The notes under the pieces were generated by a model. That model had not been told where the DNA came from. It saw only the letters and a list, made by a program, of their open reading frames with translations, and did not search any database. From the NCBI GenBank assembly GCA_963576565.1, contig OY755038.1:182424652-182488651 (forward strand): DNA of 64,000 nt, written 5' to 3'. Shown here piece after piece: positions 53,594-64,000 of the stretch. Each line of letters opens with the position of its first letter. Position 1 is the first letter of the stretch. The stretch is from Aspidapion aeneum. Lineage: Eukaryota > Arthropoda > Insecta > Coleoptera > Brentidae. Made by a program: the position numbers and the translations under genes.

Positions 53594-56368
53594 ATTTGGA
53601 TAACTTTTGAAGGGCAGATTAAAGCAAAATTTCATGTAATCGATAGAACCCCGTATTAGGAGCATTTCAGGTGACTTTGCAAAAACTATAAGCATCAGGA
53701 ATAAAGTAAAGATGCAATTTAAAAGTCAAAAGTTCGAGAATTCGAACTCAATTTCTTGTATATTCCTATATCAATTATTAATGGTCTAAAAGGGTGGGAA
53801 AAAATATATACCCTGTATAAAATTTCAACATACAACAGCAGTGCCCCCGTTAGTTAAAAGGCTGCAAGGAATTTTTTTATGAATGTAGGTTTTTGGTCTC
53901 GACGGATTTTCTATCATGTTCTATGTAATAAAATTAAAAAAAAACTTAAAAAAAAAATAGCAGTAACTGTAGTTCTGCCTTATGAACAATTAAAACTTTG
54001 AAGTCGTTTTTTTCAGAACCAGGTTTTGTCACTTGCGCCCTTTTCACTACCGCGGGCAGAGCAGGTATGCTAATATTTCATATGGTAACGACTTTTTTCA
54101 TAATGAACTTGATGCTGCAATTTTATCTATAATCTCCTTAATTTGAATTGGACCAATACCGATTTTTCAATCGGTTAATCGATTTCTTAGATTTTTTATA
54201 TATTTTAGCACCAAAAATGATCTTTGACAACTAAGATATGAGCTATTGGCAAGGTCGTATTGAAGGGGAAAATCAAGGGGATCAATCCCCACCAAAATAG
54301 TCAACAAAGTGTGTTAAAAGAGATTTGACAACAGCAACACAAATAAGAAAGAAAATTGACAATATTTTTATTACATTTTTTTAATCTCCCGATTTGTTCT
54401 TCTGGATATTGGTATTGTAAAAAGATATTAATAAGTTAGTGCCATTATCACATTATCTCCTTGATACATTATACTTATTTTAATGTTAAAGTAATTGTAA
54501 CAATCAAACGAGTAACGCAGGCCTGGAGTTACTACATACAGATTTTTTAAATTTAAATGTTTAATGTTTTAATTAGTTTGTTTGTCAAATATGTCAACCG
54601 GCCCTAAACTGTACCGGCCCACCGGGCATTTGCCCGGTTGCCCGCCTGTCCCATCTTCCCTGGCCCTAGTCATTGAAAGTTAAAAAAAGTTGCCCTTTGA
54701 CTCACCCTCCAACCTTAAATACGGGTGCCAGAACGTAATCCTCAAAGGAGGTGCGTTTATCAAACATTATAATCATGCCAAAAGGTGTCCTCACTTAACT
54801 AAATATCGACGTGCCTATTTTGTTTATACATTTGACAATTAATTGTTGGTGTAAAACAATTGTCAGTTATCGAGGGCCTCTACCCAAAACCGGCTCTGTT
54901 TCGTTTTCGCTGCCAGACACTGTATTAACACAAATCATAAACGCAACAAGCTAAATATAATTTTTCCTTATTTTTGATTATTAGTGATTTAAAAAAATGC
55001 TTATTTCTTTGTAAGTAAATATGCAATTTAAATAATAAACAATTTAGGACAGGGTATAATTTCTGCCCACACACGTCACGACGAGAACGTTGTAATTTTA
55101 TCCTCATTAAGCAAAATCTCTATACAGTGTACACGCATGGTACCTACAAGGTAGGGGCAATTTGTAAGTAAGAGGTAAGAAATTGCTTATTTTTAGCCGA
55201 CCAGAAAACAAGCACTTTCCGAGCACTTTCCGTTCAATGTTTTAAACAAAAAGTTTACTTTTTAGACAGGTTTTTGCAAGAGTTATAATATATTTAAGCT
55301 ACTAGACCGAAAATGTTTACTTTACAGGTCCACCCAAGAAATTTATAGGGTTAGCTGCAGACAGGGGCGTGCGGCGAAATTTGAGACAAGTGAAGCAATT
55401 TTTTCTTTAAACTTGCTTTGTTGTATTTTTCAATTGTTTTTAATTAACTTTAATTTCTTGCTTTAGCTTAGCCTACCGTTATTTATGAAACCTATTTTTC
55501 TTTTGATTTAAACATTCTAAATAAATCTTTTTGTTAATCAAAAAACACACTATACAATCACACAACAGTATAGCTTCAACGGTCATTGATATATCCTTTA
55601 CCGAAACCGCACTGTGAATCGCATATGTAAGTAATCCATATACGTTATACTCCATTTATATAAAGTAATCGAACAGAATGCTTATTTCAAGGCCAAAGGG
55701 CGCGAACTGAATGATCGCATTGGACTGGCATGCATTAACTTTCACTATGTTTTACTTAATGAAAGAAGCAATTGTATCTGCCGCGTAGAGCGCGAGGAGC
55801 CAACGGTTGTCGAAAACGCGACGATGCTCTCGTGTCAAATCAGGAACGACATACAATAAATTCTTATCTGTTTTCTACGCGTACTACAAAGGCAACTGCT
55901 TATATGACTGGCTGGCTCTACTACTACTACTACTATTACAAATAGGTATATGACATAAGATGCCGCTGTTCTAGTACATAGGTACGCGCAAATTATATTG
56001 CTTTTGACACACTCTTACCACTCCTACAGGACTGGCGCTAATTACGTCTAGTTTTAACTTGACTAAAAGAAGAACCGGTAAAAATATTTTCCGTTCTCTT
56101 GGTTCTCTACCGGTTTGTGTTGAGACTAGAAAGTTTTCCAAAAGAACATGCCTTAAAGTGACTCTTTCCGTACAAAAAAAATGCTTGTATTCCGGCCGAT
56201 TAAAAAGAATAGTGATTTACCTAACAAGTTCGGAAAGTCGTCCTTTATCGCATCAGACGACATTTGCATAAAGGACGCGAAGCGGAGTTCGGCAAGCCGA
56301 GGACAAGGCCTTAGCAAAATTAATAGCAAATTGTTTTAAATGAATCAGAAAATAAGCACTATTTGTAT
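53594..56368. other. Long unannotated stretch with isolated transposon-like ends
   Basis: No gene is recognised. ACCGGGCATTTGCCCGGTTG (54629-54648) is a small hairpin in a GC-rich patch. CAGGGGCGTGCGGCG at 55363 looks like a hAT end. (CTA)n at 55917-55937 resembles a LINE tail without recognisable coding sequence upstream. The 60-70-codon frames have no domains. Confidence 0.35.
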
Positions 56369-56616
56369 AATTCGGCTGCCTTAGCGTAAAACACAGTATC
56401 CAACATTTGGTCAAAATTGAGTTTTCGATATTTTTATGCCTAAAATGATATCGTTTAATTTATTTCAGCATCGAGTTTTACTTAATTTTTAAGATATTGG
56501 AGGTTGAAAAGGAAAAGGCTCCATTTAACATGAATATTTTTGTTTAGGTTTTTTTGTGTTTTTCTCGGAAATTGGTTTTAAACCGATACTTTGTTTTACG
56601 CTCGGGCAGCCGAATT
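56369..56616. mobile_element. MITE, 248 bp, about 30-bp inverted repeats
   Basis: AATTCGGCTGCC...GCGTAAAACACAGTAT at the left and ATACTTTGTTTTACGCTCGG, GCAGCCGAATT at the right are inverses. Non-coding. Confidence 0.75.
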
Positions 56617-59473
56617 GTTTATGCTGGAAGTTTTACTTTAACAAATTGTTTCTAAACACTTTTAAAAAAGATCCAAAAAGAGCCGTTAAAAGATAAATAT
56701 TTTGTATTTAGGTAATTTTCATTTTTTGTTTGTTTATTCGTTTAAAGTCCAACATGCAAATATTTTTCAGATTGATTTAACAGAACTGGAGGAGTTTTCG
56801 ATCAAAAATGAAAATATTATAACAAGCTCAATACGCCCGCTTCCTTTTATTTGCTTTGGTGATACCCATATCATATCGAAAAATCAAAGCACAATGTAAG
56901 TTAGGCGCGGATCTACGAGAGGGGAAAAAGGGGAAATTCTGCCTCGAATCTCAAACTTTATTTATGTTTTACACACAGAATGCACCTCCTGGTTACTATG
57001 AAAAACAGTTTTTTGCAATATTTATTATGTTATTTCCTCCCCCCCCCTATAAATTCCCTAGATGCCACTGCGTAAGTACGTTGTTATCCTAATTTTAATT
57101 TTAAAAAGTTTACCCTTTGTCTTTCCCTTTACCATAATTAGTGTCTTTTTATTAGTTACCTAAATAGGACTAATGGTGCGTATCATTTTAAAATAAATGC
57201 AATCGATTTATGTTATTTTTTTTCATATTAAAAATGTGTGGGCGCTTGCAAATATAAATTGACTAATGTTGTGAAATTAACCTTGTATTACCTACTTGAT
57301 TACTAGGCAGATTATCATTATAACGTCTTGCGAAATCAAACAAATAATAATTTATACTTATACTTTTTTCTAATATTTTACCGTTCTGAGTCATGAAATG
57401 CTCGTATATCGGTATTAGTGTAAATAATAATTACAAACTTTAGATTGGATTTGGAAATTTTATGTTTATTTAATCGTTGGTTTTGGTAGATTTCGGCAAC
57501 TAATAATTTAATAAAACTATGATTTTTTAATTCCAGCCTTGCGATGAATGAACCGTATCAGTAAAGTGTAAAGTAAATTTTCAATAGACTGGTTTCAAAA
57601 GTTAATTTATTACCTACCCAACTAAGTATGAGAGATTCCTATTAAAAAAAAAAACAGCTTGAAAATTAAGGAAGAGGTCAGGGCAGTAGCCAGAACTAAA
57701 CTTTTAGTAGGGCTAATAGATTTCATACCAGGGCCCATATTCTTGCCCTTAGATATACTTATATTTGATTGTTAAAAAGTGTCCCTTTAAAAATACTTTT
57801 AAGATACAACCGAACTTAATTAATGTATTATCTTAAGCAGAGGTGCCTGATAAAAAGTCATTGTTTTGTATAACCTTAATTCTATAAGTTAAAAATATGA
57901 GAATTATGTTACTTGTATACCCTGTGCACTTGTGTCCTTTTATTAAGGCTTAAAAGAATAAAATCAAACAGGTCGAAATAAATTCGTAGTGTGTTTAAAT
58001 TTATAATTAATACAGACATCCTGGATGAAAATAGCGGAGTTTAAATTAAATATTTTGATTTAAGAGATGTGGCTTTTAAATTAAGGTTCGCGTTTTTTTG
58101 GTTAATATCTCGAAAACCAAAGTTCTGAAACATTTTTAGAAACTACAGAAATTGTTTTAAAAAATTATTTTTTGAAACGCCGAACACCGCATTTTGATAT
58201 CTTTTATAGTTTATGATTTTTTGAAAGTTTTTACATAAAAACGCACTTGTTTCCTAAATTTTTAATGCCCTAAAAAGGTATATATTTTTATTACCTTTTT
58301 TATCTAAATAAAACAAAAATAGCTCATCCAAGAATCCTTTTTAAGTCAAAATTCTATTTTTCAAGTTAACATTATCTTGACTGCATAATTATTGGGAAAA
58401 TTTCGCAGTCATAACAAGTGATATTTAAAACACAACTGTTTTTTTATAAAATTATTGTTATTAATAATCAGTATTAGGTAGGAGAACTAAGGTCACTCAT
58501 CGAAAAGCAAGATTTGCCTTTACGATGAGTGTCCTTAAAGAGAACACAAGTGATATTTAGAGGAACATAATATTCTGGCACTCACTTGCCAGAATTTTTT
58601 AATAAAATACGGTTCATATTTTAGTTTTTTCAAAAAATAACAAACCAATATTTAGTTTGTGCAAGGTTTCAGCTACTACAAGCAAAAAAAAATACATAAT
58701 GAACTATGCTATAAAAAATATACCATTGCCAACATGTTTTATTAAATAATATTGAATTTATATTTAGGAATTTGGTATCTTCTACTACTTACTGCTTGTC
58801 AAACGACTGATTTTGAACACTTAATTGTAAATTGTTATTACCACGGCTCAATTTTTGATGATTTTTAGATTATTTGTGATTTGGGTAAATTGGGCTGCCT
58901 ATTTCCATGCTGTATAATATGTATTAATTAGCCCCATTGCGTTCGCCGTTTAGAATTAAATGGAATTAATTTATTTTTATGTTTTAAGTTTCTGATAATA
59001 AGAGATATTTTTAAATAATTACACTGGTCTGCAAAAAAAAATTCTTGAGCCCTGGCATTATTTCCGCTGAATCTGTAAGACGACGCCCTGAATCCAAATA
59101 TAGCTTGCGTTTTCTTCTACCACCCACCATTTTTGAGCGAGCAGCCCTTTTACCCATTTTTATAATTCTTCGATAATAGTTATAATATTATCGACATAAA
59201 TTAAAATGTTTAAGTATAAAGAGAGTTATTTTAGTTTCAAAAAATAATAAATACATGGGCTCATCCAGAGGAGGGGGCCTTGAGGAATGCCCCCGCCCCA
59301 AGCCTTAGATTTTTTTTACATATATTCCACATATTTCATTAAAAAAAAACACAAAAAATAGCTTAAAAGTCGACATCATGAGGCTATAGAGACGTCGGGC
59401 CCCAAGACATATTCCTGGGTGCGATACTGATAAATAAGAACTTTCGTACCTTCACTTGGTGCTTGTTTTCCTT
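56617..59473. other. Long AT-rich stretch with two adjacent hairpins
   Basis: No gene is recognised; the 65- and 78-codon frames are without motifs. 58488-58538 has AAGGTCACTCATCG/CGATGAGTGTCCTT (one mismatch). 58572-58595 has ATTCTGGCA/TGCCAGAAT followed by T6. The rest shows no structure. Confidence 0.35.
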
Positions 59474-60062
59474 TTATGCCCCAAGGTACAACCCTCTCAT
59501 TTCAAAAACCAGCAGTACTCCGCCAACATGCTTGCCTGGAAATCTCTTTTCCAACTTAGCGATGTCTTGATGAAACCATTCCCCGTATTCATTCGAGACT
59601 GCTTCTAAATTTTCAGGAAAGAAGTCCAGATGCGAGAGAAGGAAGTGCACTTTAAGGGACATGTTGCATCCCATGGCCTTGTACGCTAAGAACAATTCCT
59701 CGACCTGAGCGACATAATCATCACTTTTATGGTTACCCAAAAAGTTCTATATCTTGAAAAACTTGTTTATTCTGGGGCCACACAAAAACACCTTCCTTGA
59801 TTTTAGCCTCACTAAGACGAGGAAATTTACTTTTCAAAAATATGAATGCGTCGCCTGTTTTGTCCAGTGCTTTTACAAACTGTTTGATCAATCCAAGTTT
59901 GATGTGCAAAGGCGACAAGTAAATATTATCTTGCGCGACTAATAAGGGTCTTTGCGACATTTTTCTGACCGAGAGTAAATCTTTCTCGCAAAGGCCAGTA
60001 GTACAATGTAATGTTTGTCCCGTGCTCGGCTGTCCCATTCACAAATAAAGCAAAAATATATT
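59474..60062 (-). pseudogene. Conserved arthropod repeat-associated protein of unknown function, relic
   Basis: I recognise the sequence style from many arthropod uncharacterised proteins but cannot name a function. Minus-strand order: FCFICEWDSRARDKHYIV (60062 downward), then after a frame change IYLSPLHIKLGLIKQFVKAL, IFLKSKFPRLSEAKIKEGVF, VWPQNKQVFQDIE, and after a second frame change LGNHKSDDYV, MGCNMSLKVHFLLSHLDFFP, EYGEWFHQDIAKLEKRFPG. At the second junction (59733-59745) about 30 residues that I would expect between QDIE and LGNHK are missing. Downstream the product runs out after 20 unrelated residues. The role in a transposon or host is not known to me. Confidence 0.55.
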
Positions 60063-60769
60063 ATTTGCATGAGCGTATACAAAGGGGGAGGGGGGCTTGG
60101 GGGCGAAAGAAAGAACTCCCAAGAATCTAAAAATAGATTATGTTAAAACTATTTATTTTCCAATTTTTTAATATGTTAATAAATAAAAGTGGAAAAAATT
60201 TCCAAGCCCCTCCAAGGCGATTTTTTGTATACGCCAGTGGTTTCATATGTTGCTTTATACTTTGCTACAACGTTTATTATGTTTACCGTTAAGCTGCTGG
60301 CAGCTAAAATTTTATAAAAATAATTAGAAAATGCATATAAAAAGGTAAAATCGACAATGTCCATTTACCATTTATGCAAAACACCTCCCCCCCCCCAAAA
60401 CAAATGGCTTACCACCTTTCTATAAATATTAATGCTTGAGAACACTAAACTCTCCAGCAAGAATGGTGTCAGGGTCGATTTTCATGCCGACCAGTGTTAT
60501 TTGCATAAATTTTTTAAGCTTTTAATTTAAAAACATGCAGGTCTAATTTCAACCCAAATTTTTTTCATAATTTACATCTAACGTGCACTTTCTCCGTGGA
60601 CATACTGCGTACCCAAAGCACAAAATCGTAAAAAACGTAAAATAAATGGTTGAAAAAAAAAGTTTTCTTCTATACAAAATGGTGTTCAAATTAAGTCCTC
60701 AAATGAACCTTGTGAAATTAGATAAACATATAGAAAATTCTAACTAAAATTTCATTGCAAAAGCATTAC
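60063..60769. other. Unannotated stretch
   Basis: Nothing recognised; a C10-type run lies at 60388-60397. Confidence 0.3.
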
Positions 60770-61465
60770 CAAAAATGGATGTCATTAAAAGTTTATAACA
60801 AACTTCGACAGGTGATAGTACACATAAACATAAGAAAAAAAGTTCATATGAACATAGGTCCTAAAATGCATAGTAAGGGAGCTACGGGCACCAAAAGGGT
60901 TAATATCGAAAATGGTTTTTTTTATACAGCAACTTTACAACAGGAATTTTACAAAAAATTGCAAATGTTAATTAATTTTGACCCTTCACGTTGTGGTAAG
61001 GTAAAAAAATAATTACTTAACTCAAAAGGGTACTTTTGGTAGGGGTGGGGGGTTGTTTTAACAAGAATTTTTTTTGTATTGCATTTTTTTACATTTTGAG
61101 TCCATTTTTAAAAACTACTCCCTTTTTTAGGTAAAAAAGGTACTCTTGTCTAAAGTCGCCCAGAGCAACGGTTTACGAGATAATTAAGCGTAAAAATTAT
61201 GGAAGGTACTAAAAAAAAATTCATCGTATTTTTTTGCGTATTTAATTTTATACAAAAATTTAAAAATACTAGGTAAAAGTAACTCTAACTAATCTACGTT
61301 TATTATTTATTTAGCTTACCCTATTTAAAGTAGGTGTTCAATATGGTGCCCGTAGCTCCCCTACTATGCATTTTAGGACCTATGTTCATATGAACTTTTT
61401 TTCTTATTTTTATGTGTACTATCACCTGTCAAAGTTTGTTACAAACTTTTAATGACACCCTGTAT
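60770..61465. mobile_element. Foldback element, about 700 bp, 130-bp arms
   Basis: The left arm has ATGTCATTAAAAGTTTATAA, CAGGTGATAGTACACATAAA, TTCATATGAACATAGGTCCT and GGAGCTACGGGCACC. The right arm is the inverse, ending AATGACACCCTGTAT. Its ACACCCTGTAT end recalls those at 7302, 25377 and 51959. The 85- and 67-codon frames lie in the arms and are not convincing genes. Confidence 0.8.
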
Positions 61466-63216
61466 TTATTAGTAACTTTAAGAAACCAACATTTAAAGAA
61501 TCATAATTTTATTTACATGTTTTTCCTAGATCTCATTTCTAACGTTGAATTTAAAATATATGAAGCTAATAAATGTTTTGTTTTTTTAACATTAAAAACC
61601 AAAAAAAAACTATAGAGGGGGCTACCTTAGTTCCACTGCCAGTTGCTTTTCGCTGTTACCGAGTTCATACGAGTTCGTAATAGAGATCAAAGTTGTGTTA
61701 TTTCGGTTAAAATATTTGCCTTTTGTAAAAACAAAAGTGGAACTTAAAACCACAAATTATAATAATGAAAGTAAATACATATTATTTGGGCAGGAAAACA
61801 CTCCAGTTGTGTTGGAAAGATAGTATGTAAAGAACAACAAATAGGTATGCAGTGATTTTAATGAAGCACTACAAAATAAGGTAAGAAAATTAAACTAAAG
61901 TAAAAAGAAATGCTTTTGTATGGAATATCGAATACCTACGTTATAAGTAATCAGATAGGGAATGAGACAATTCGCCGCGGCCGATTAGCCGCCGGACATT
62001 AAGTCGCCGCCAACTCGTGTTATAGGTGCCGTGGTTTTAGTTTATTTCGTATAGTAGGTACGCCACTTGGGTCGGCACGGCGGCGGAATTGACAGCGCGC
62101 GGTGAGTTAGCCCGGCGCACAGTGGGGCCGGGACACATAAAAGTTACCGAAAATTCTATATGCATATAATGTTTATTGAAATTGTCTATAAACGCATTTT
62201 TATTCTTAAAATTAATAATTTAATGAAAAATTATTGTCGCACGAGCAGCTGGCCGAGGTGTGCGATATGCTAACGCAGTACTTACATATAGCAACAAAAT
62301 TTAATATTAAAACTTAAAGTAATTAAAGAAAAACAACAACCTTTATGTTCCCTAATTGTAATTTCATTATCTAGGTAAAATAACCTTTAATTTGATAGCC
62401 CACAACCCATGTTAATAAAATGAATAAATTTAAAAATGATCTATTTAAAAAAAGTATATTTAAAGGAATAAAAAAAACAACAAAACAAAACTTAACTACG
62501 CTACAATTATCACAATCTGAAGTAGCGGGGTAAACTACGCTATAATTATCACAATCTGAAGTAGCGGGGAGACGTTGGAGATGGATTTGGCCAAATAATT
62601 TTTAGGGATCTTTTGATTGCGGATTCCCGACCACCAATTTTAATGGAACCAACCAGGTAACGAAAGCAAATTTAAGCAAGGAAATTTACTTTTGTCTTTT
62701 TCTCGGACGAGATTGTAGTGATTTCTTGAAAGCCAACTTCTACAAAAACCGAGAGCGCCTCATTTTGTGACAATTGATTGTTAGTCGTTTCTTTTACTAC
62801 TTTTGTTTAAAAGTTTATGTATTCAGAAGCTCAATCGGGATTTAAAGATAATTCTTTTAATATTTTGGAAGCTTAAATATGTAATATAAACTCCATTTGG
62901 GCAGCATAAAATATTTTCTCAATTGTGTTTTTTTTCGCAAATGTGCAGTTTTCTCACGTTTATTGTTTTCACTGCATTATGTAAACTCTGTTAGCAGACG
63001 ACATAATTTGTAATAGACAAATTTTGGAAGTTAAATTACTTTCCAACCAATTTCTGTTTGTTCAAATAAAAGTTGATTCATTTCTAGCAGCTTTTTTCCA
63101 CTTCTCTTTAAACTATACATTTTGACACTTTTGGTCTGAATTTAAAGATGGACAAAATTCTTTTACTTTTATCGAAATATTATGACGTCTGATTTCAAAA
63201 TAATCCACATATTATT
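61466..63216. other. Stretch with CGCCG boxes and a 39-bp tandem duplication
   Basis: No gene. 61970-62125 is GC-rich and repeats CGCCG boxes about every 18 bp at first (TTCGCCGCGGCCGATTAG). 62494-62571 is a 39-bp unit twice (ACTACGCTACAATTATCACA, ATCTGAAGTAGCGGGG). Confidence 0.45.
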
Positions 63217-63356
63217 TTAGCTCACACATATACTATACTATAGTAGTGTGAGCTATGGTGATCCTAATTTTTTCGAGAAAAAAAAAGTTGCTCCGATTTC
63301 AAAAATTTTTATATATCTTTGCGTTTCAGATGATTTTGAAACTTTTTTGTTGCGCC

Positions 63357-63406
<50 letters not shown>

Positions 63407-64000
63407 ATGTCTGTCTGTCTGTCTGTCTGTCTGTGTGTCTGTATGTCTGTCTGTAAAGACCAACGCGCATAACTCAAAAACCGCTTGGCGGATTTTAATG
63501 AAATTTGGTACCTAGGCTGGGTCTTGGGTCGAGATGGTCCCATTTAAAAATGAACAAAATCCACCGAACACAAACCAAATAAAAGGGTGGGGGTAGAGTT
63601 CAAAAATTAGAGTTTATGTGAAAATATGGCGTGTGTGATATTAAACGAAAGGTAATTGAGTCTGCAGTTAAACAAAATACATTTTAATTTATTTAAAAAA
63701 AAAGGGTGGGGGTATATTTTAAAAATTAGAGTTTAAGTGAAAATATGGCGTGTGTGATATCAAACGAAAGGTAATTGAGTCCGGACTTTAACAAAATATA
63801 TTTTAGTTTTTGTGTTTTTTGTAAGGGTGGGGGTAGATTTCAAAAATTTGAGTTTAAGTCAAAACATGGCTTGTGTGGTATCAAACAAAAGGTAATTTAG
63901 TCTGGAGTTGAATAAAATTTATTTCAGTTTTTAGTTATATTAGCTCACACGTACACTATAACTATAGTACCTAGTGTGAGCTTAGGGGCCCATATATTGG
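63217..64000 (+). mobile_element. Family 1 repeat, copy F (cut by window end)
   Basis: It has an intact 5' hairpin, the longest (CTGT)n tract in the window (63356-63454), the CGATTTT-type module (here GGCGGATTTTAATGAAA), three tandem units of about 120 bp and the 3' hairpin. It lacks only the last bases of the GGCAGAGTATTTT end. The 74-96-codon frames on both strands only reflect the microsatellite. Confidence 0.85.

Overview
This looks like a piece of an AT-rich, repeat-saturated arthropod nuclear genome, most likely an insect. The evidence is several decayed non-LTR retrotransposons of the RTE-like and RNase H-bearing (I/R1/Loa) types, hAT and Tc1/mariner relics, a THAP-domain relic split by an intron with a good splice acceptor, and many inverted-repeat (MITE/foldback) elements. 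No intact host gene is recognisable. Most open frames are short, broken, or generated by simple repeats. The assignment rests on protein motifs read by eye, not on database matches.

Layout. 1-2.9 kb: pogo/Tigger-type ends and foldback elements. 2.9-8.6 kb: one copy of a microsatellite-bearing repeat (called family 1 here), then a hAT element (4150-6568) holding a 1.2-kb inverted repeat, then an RTE relic split by a second family 1 copy. 9.4-12.1 kb: two copies of an (AC)n-bearing repeat (family G), an RTE 3' end, and a hAT element with a perfect 8-bp target-site duplication (9990-11109). 12.3-14.5 kb: a three-unit tandem repeat, a broken basic ORF on the minus strand, and a tRNA-like sequence. 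14.8-18.2 kb: a third repeat family (J), a MITE and two more family 1 copies. 19.5-22.2 kb: a 5'-truncated RNase H-bearing LINE with a perfect 12-bp target-site duplication. 23-29.6 kb: MITEs, J and family 1 copies. 29.9-34.2 kb: a two-exon THAP relic on the minus strand. Its putative intron holds a 1.74-kb tandem duplication full of CACAATC-box elements.

34.5-40.6 kb: LINE fragments, a GC-box foldback element, a Tc1/mariner transposase relic with a nested hAT-like insertion, and an RTE endonuclease relic. 44.2-47.4 kb: the best-preserved element, an almost full-length RTE-like LINE on the minus strand. 47.87-48.15 kb: a series of A-tracts spaced at about the helical repeat. 50-64 kb: an (AC)n tract, more foldbacks, a 99-bp in-frame tandem repeat, a conserved but unidentified protein relic (59.5-60.1 kb), and a family 1 copy cut by the window end.

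The strongest candidates for something undescribed are three. (1) A hAT-like MITE (8-bp target duplications, 16-bp terminal repeats) is filled with CACAATC boxes spaced 10-11 bp apart, so all boxes lie on one face of the helix. (2) Three otherwise unrelated repeat families share one architecture: a microsatellite followed by a module close to AAACSGCTNNNCCGATTTT. (3) The phased A-tract array at 47.9 kb should be strongly curved. These are readings from sequence. Function is inference.
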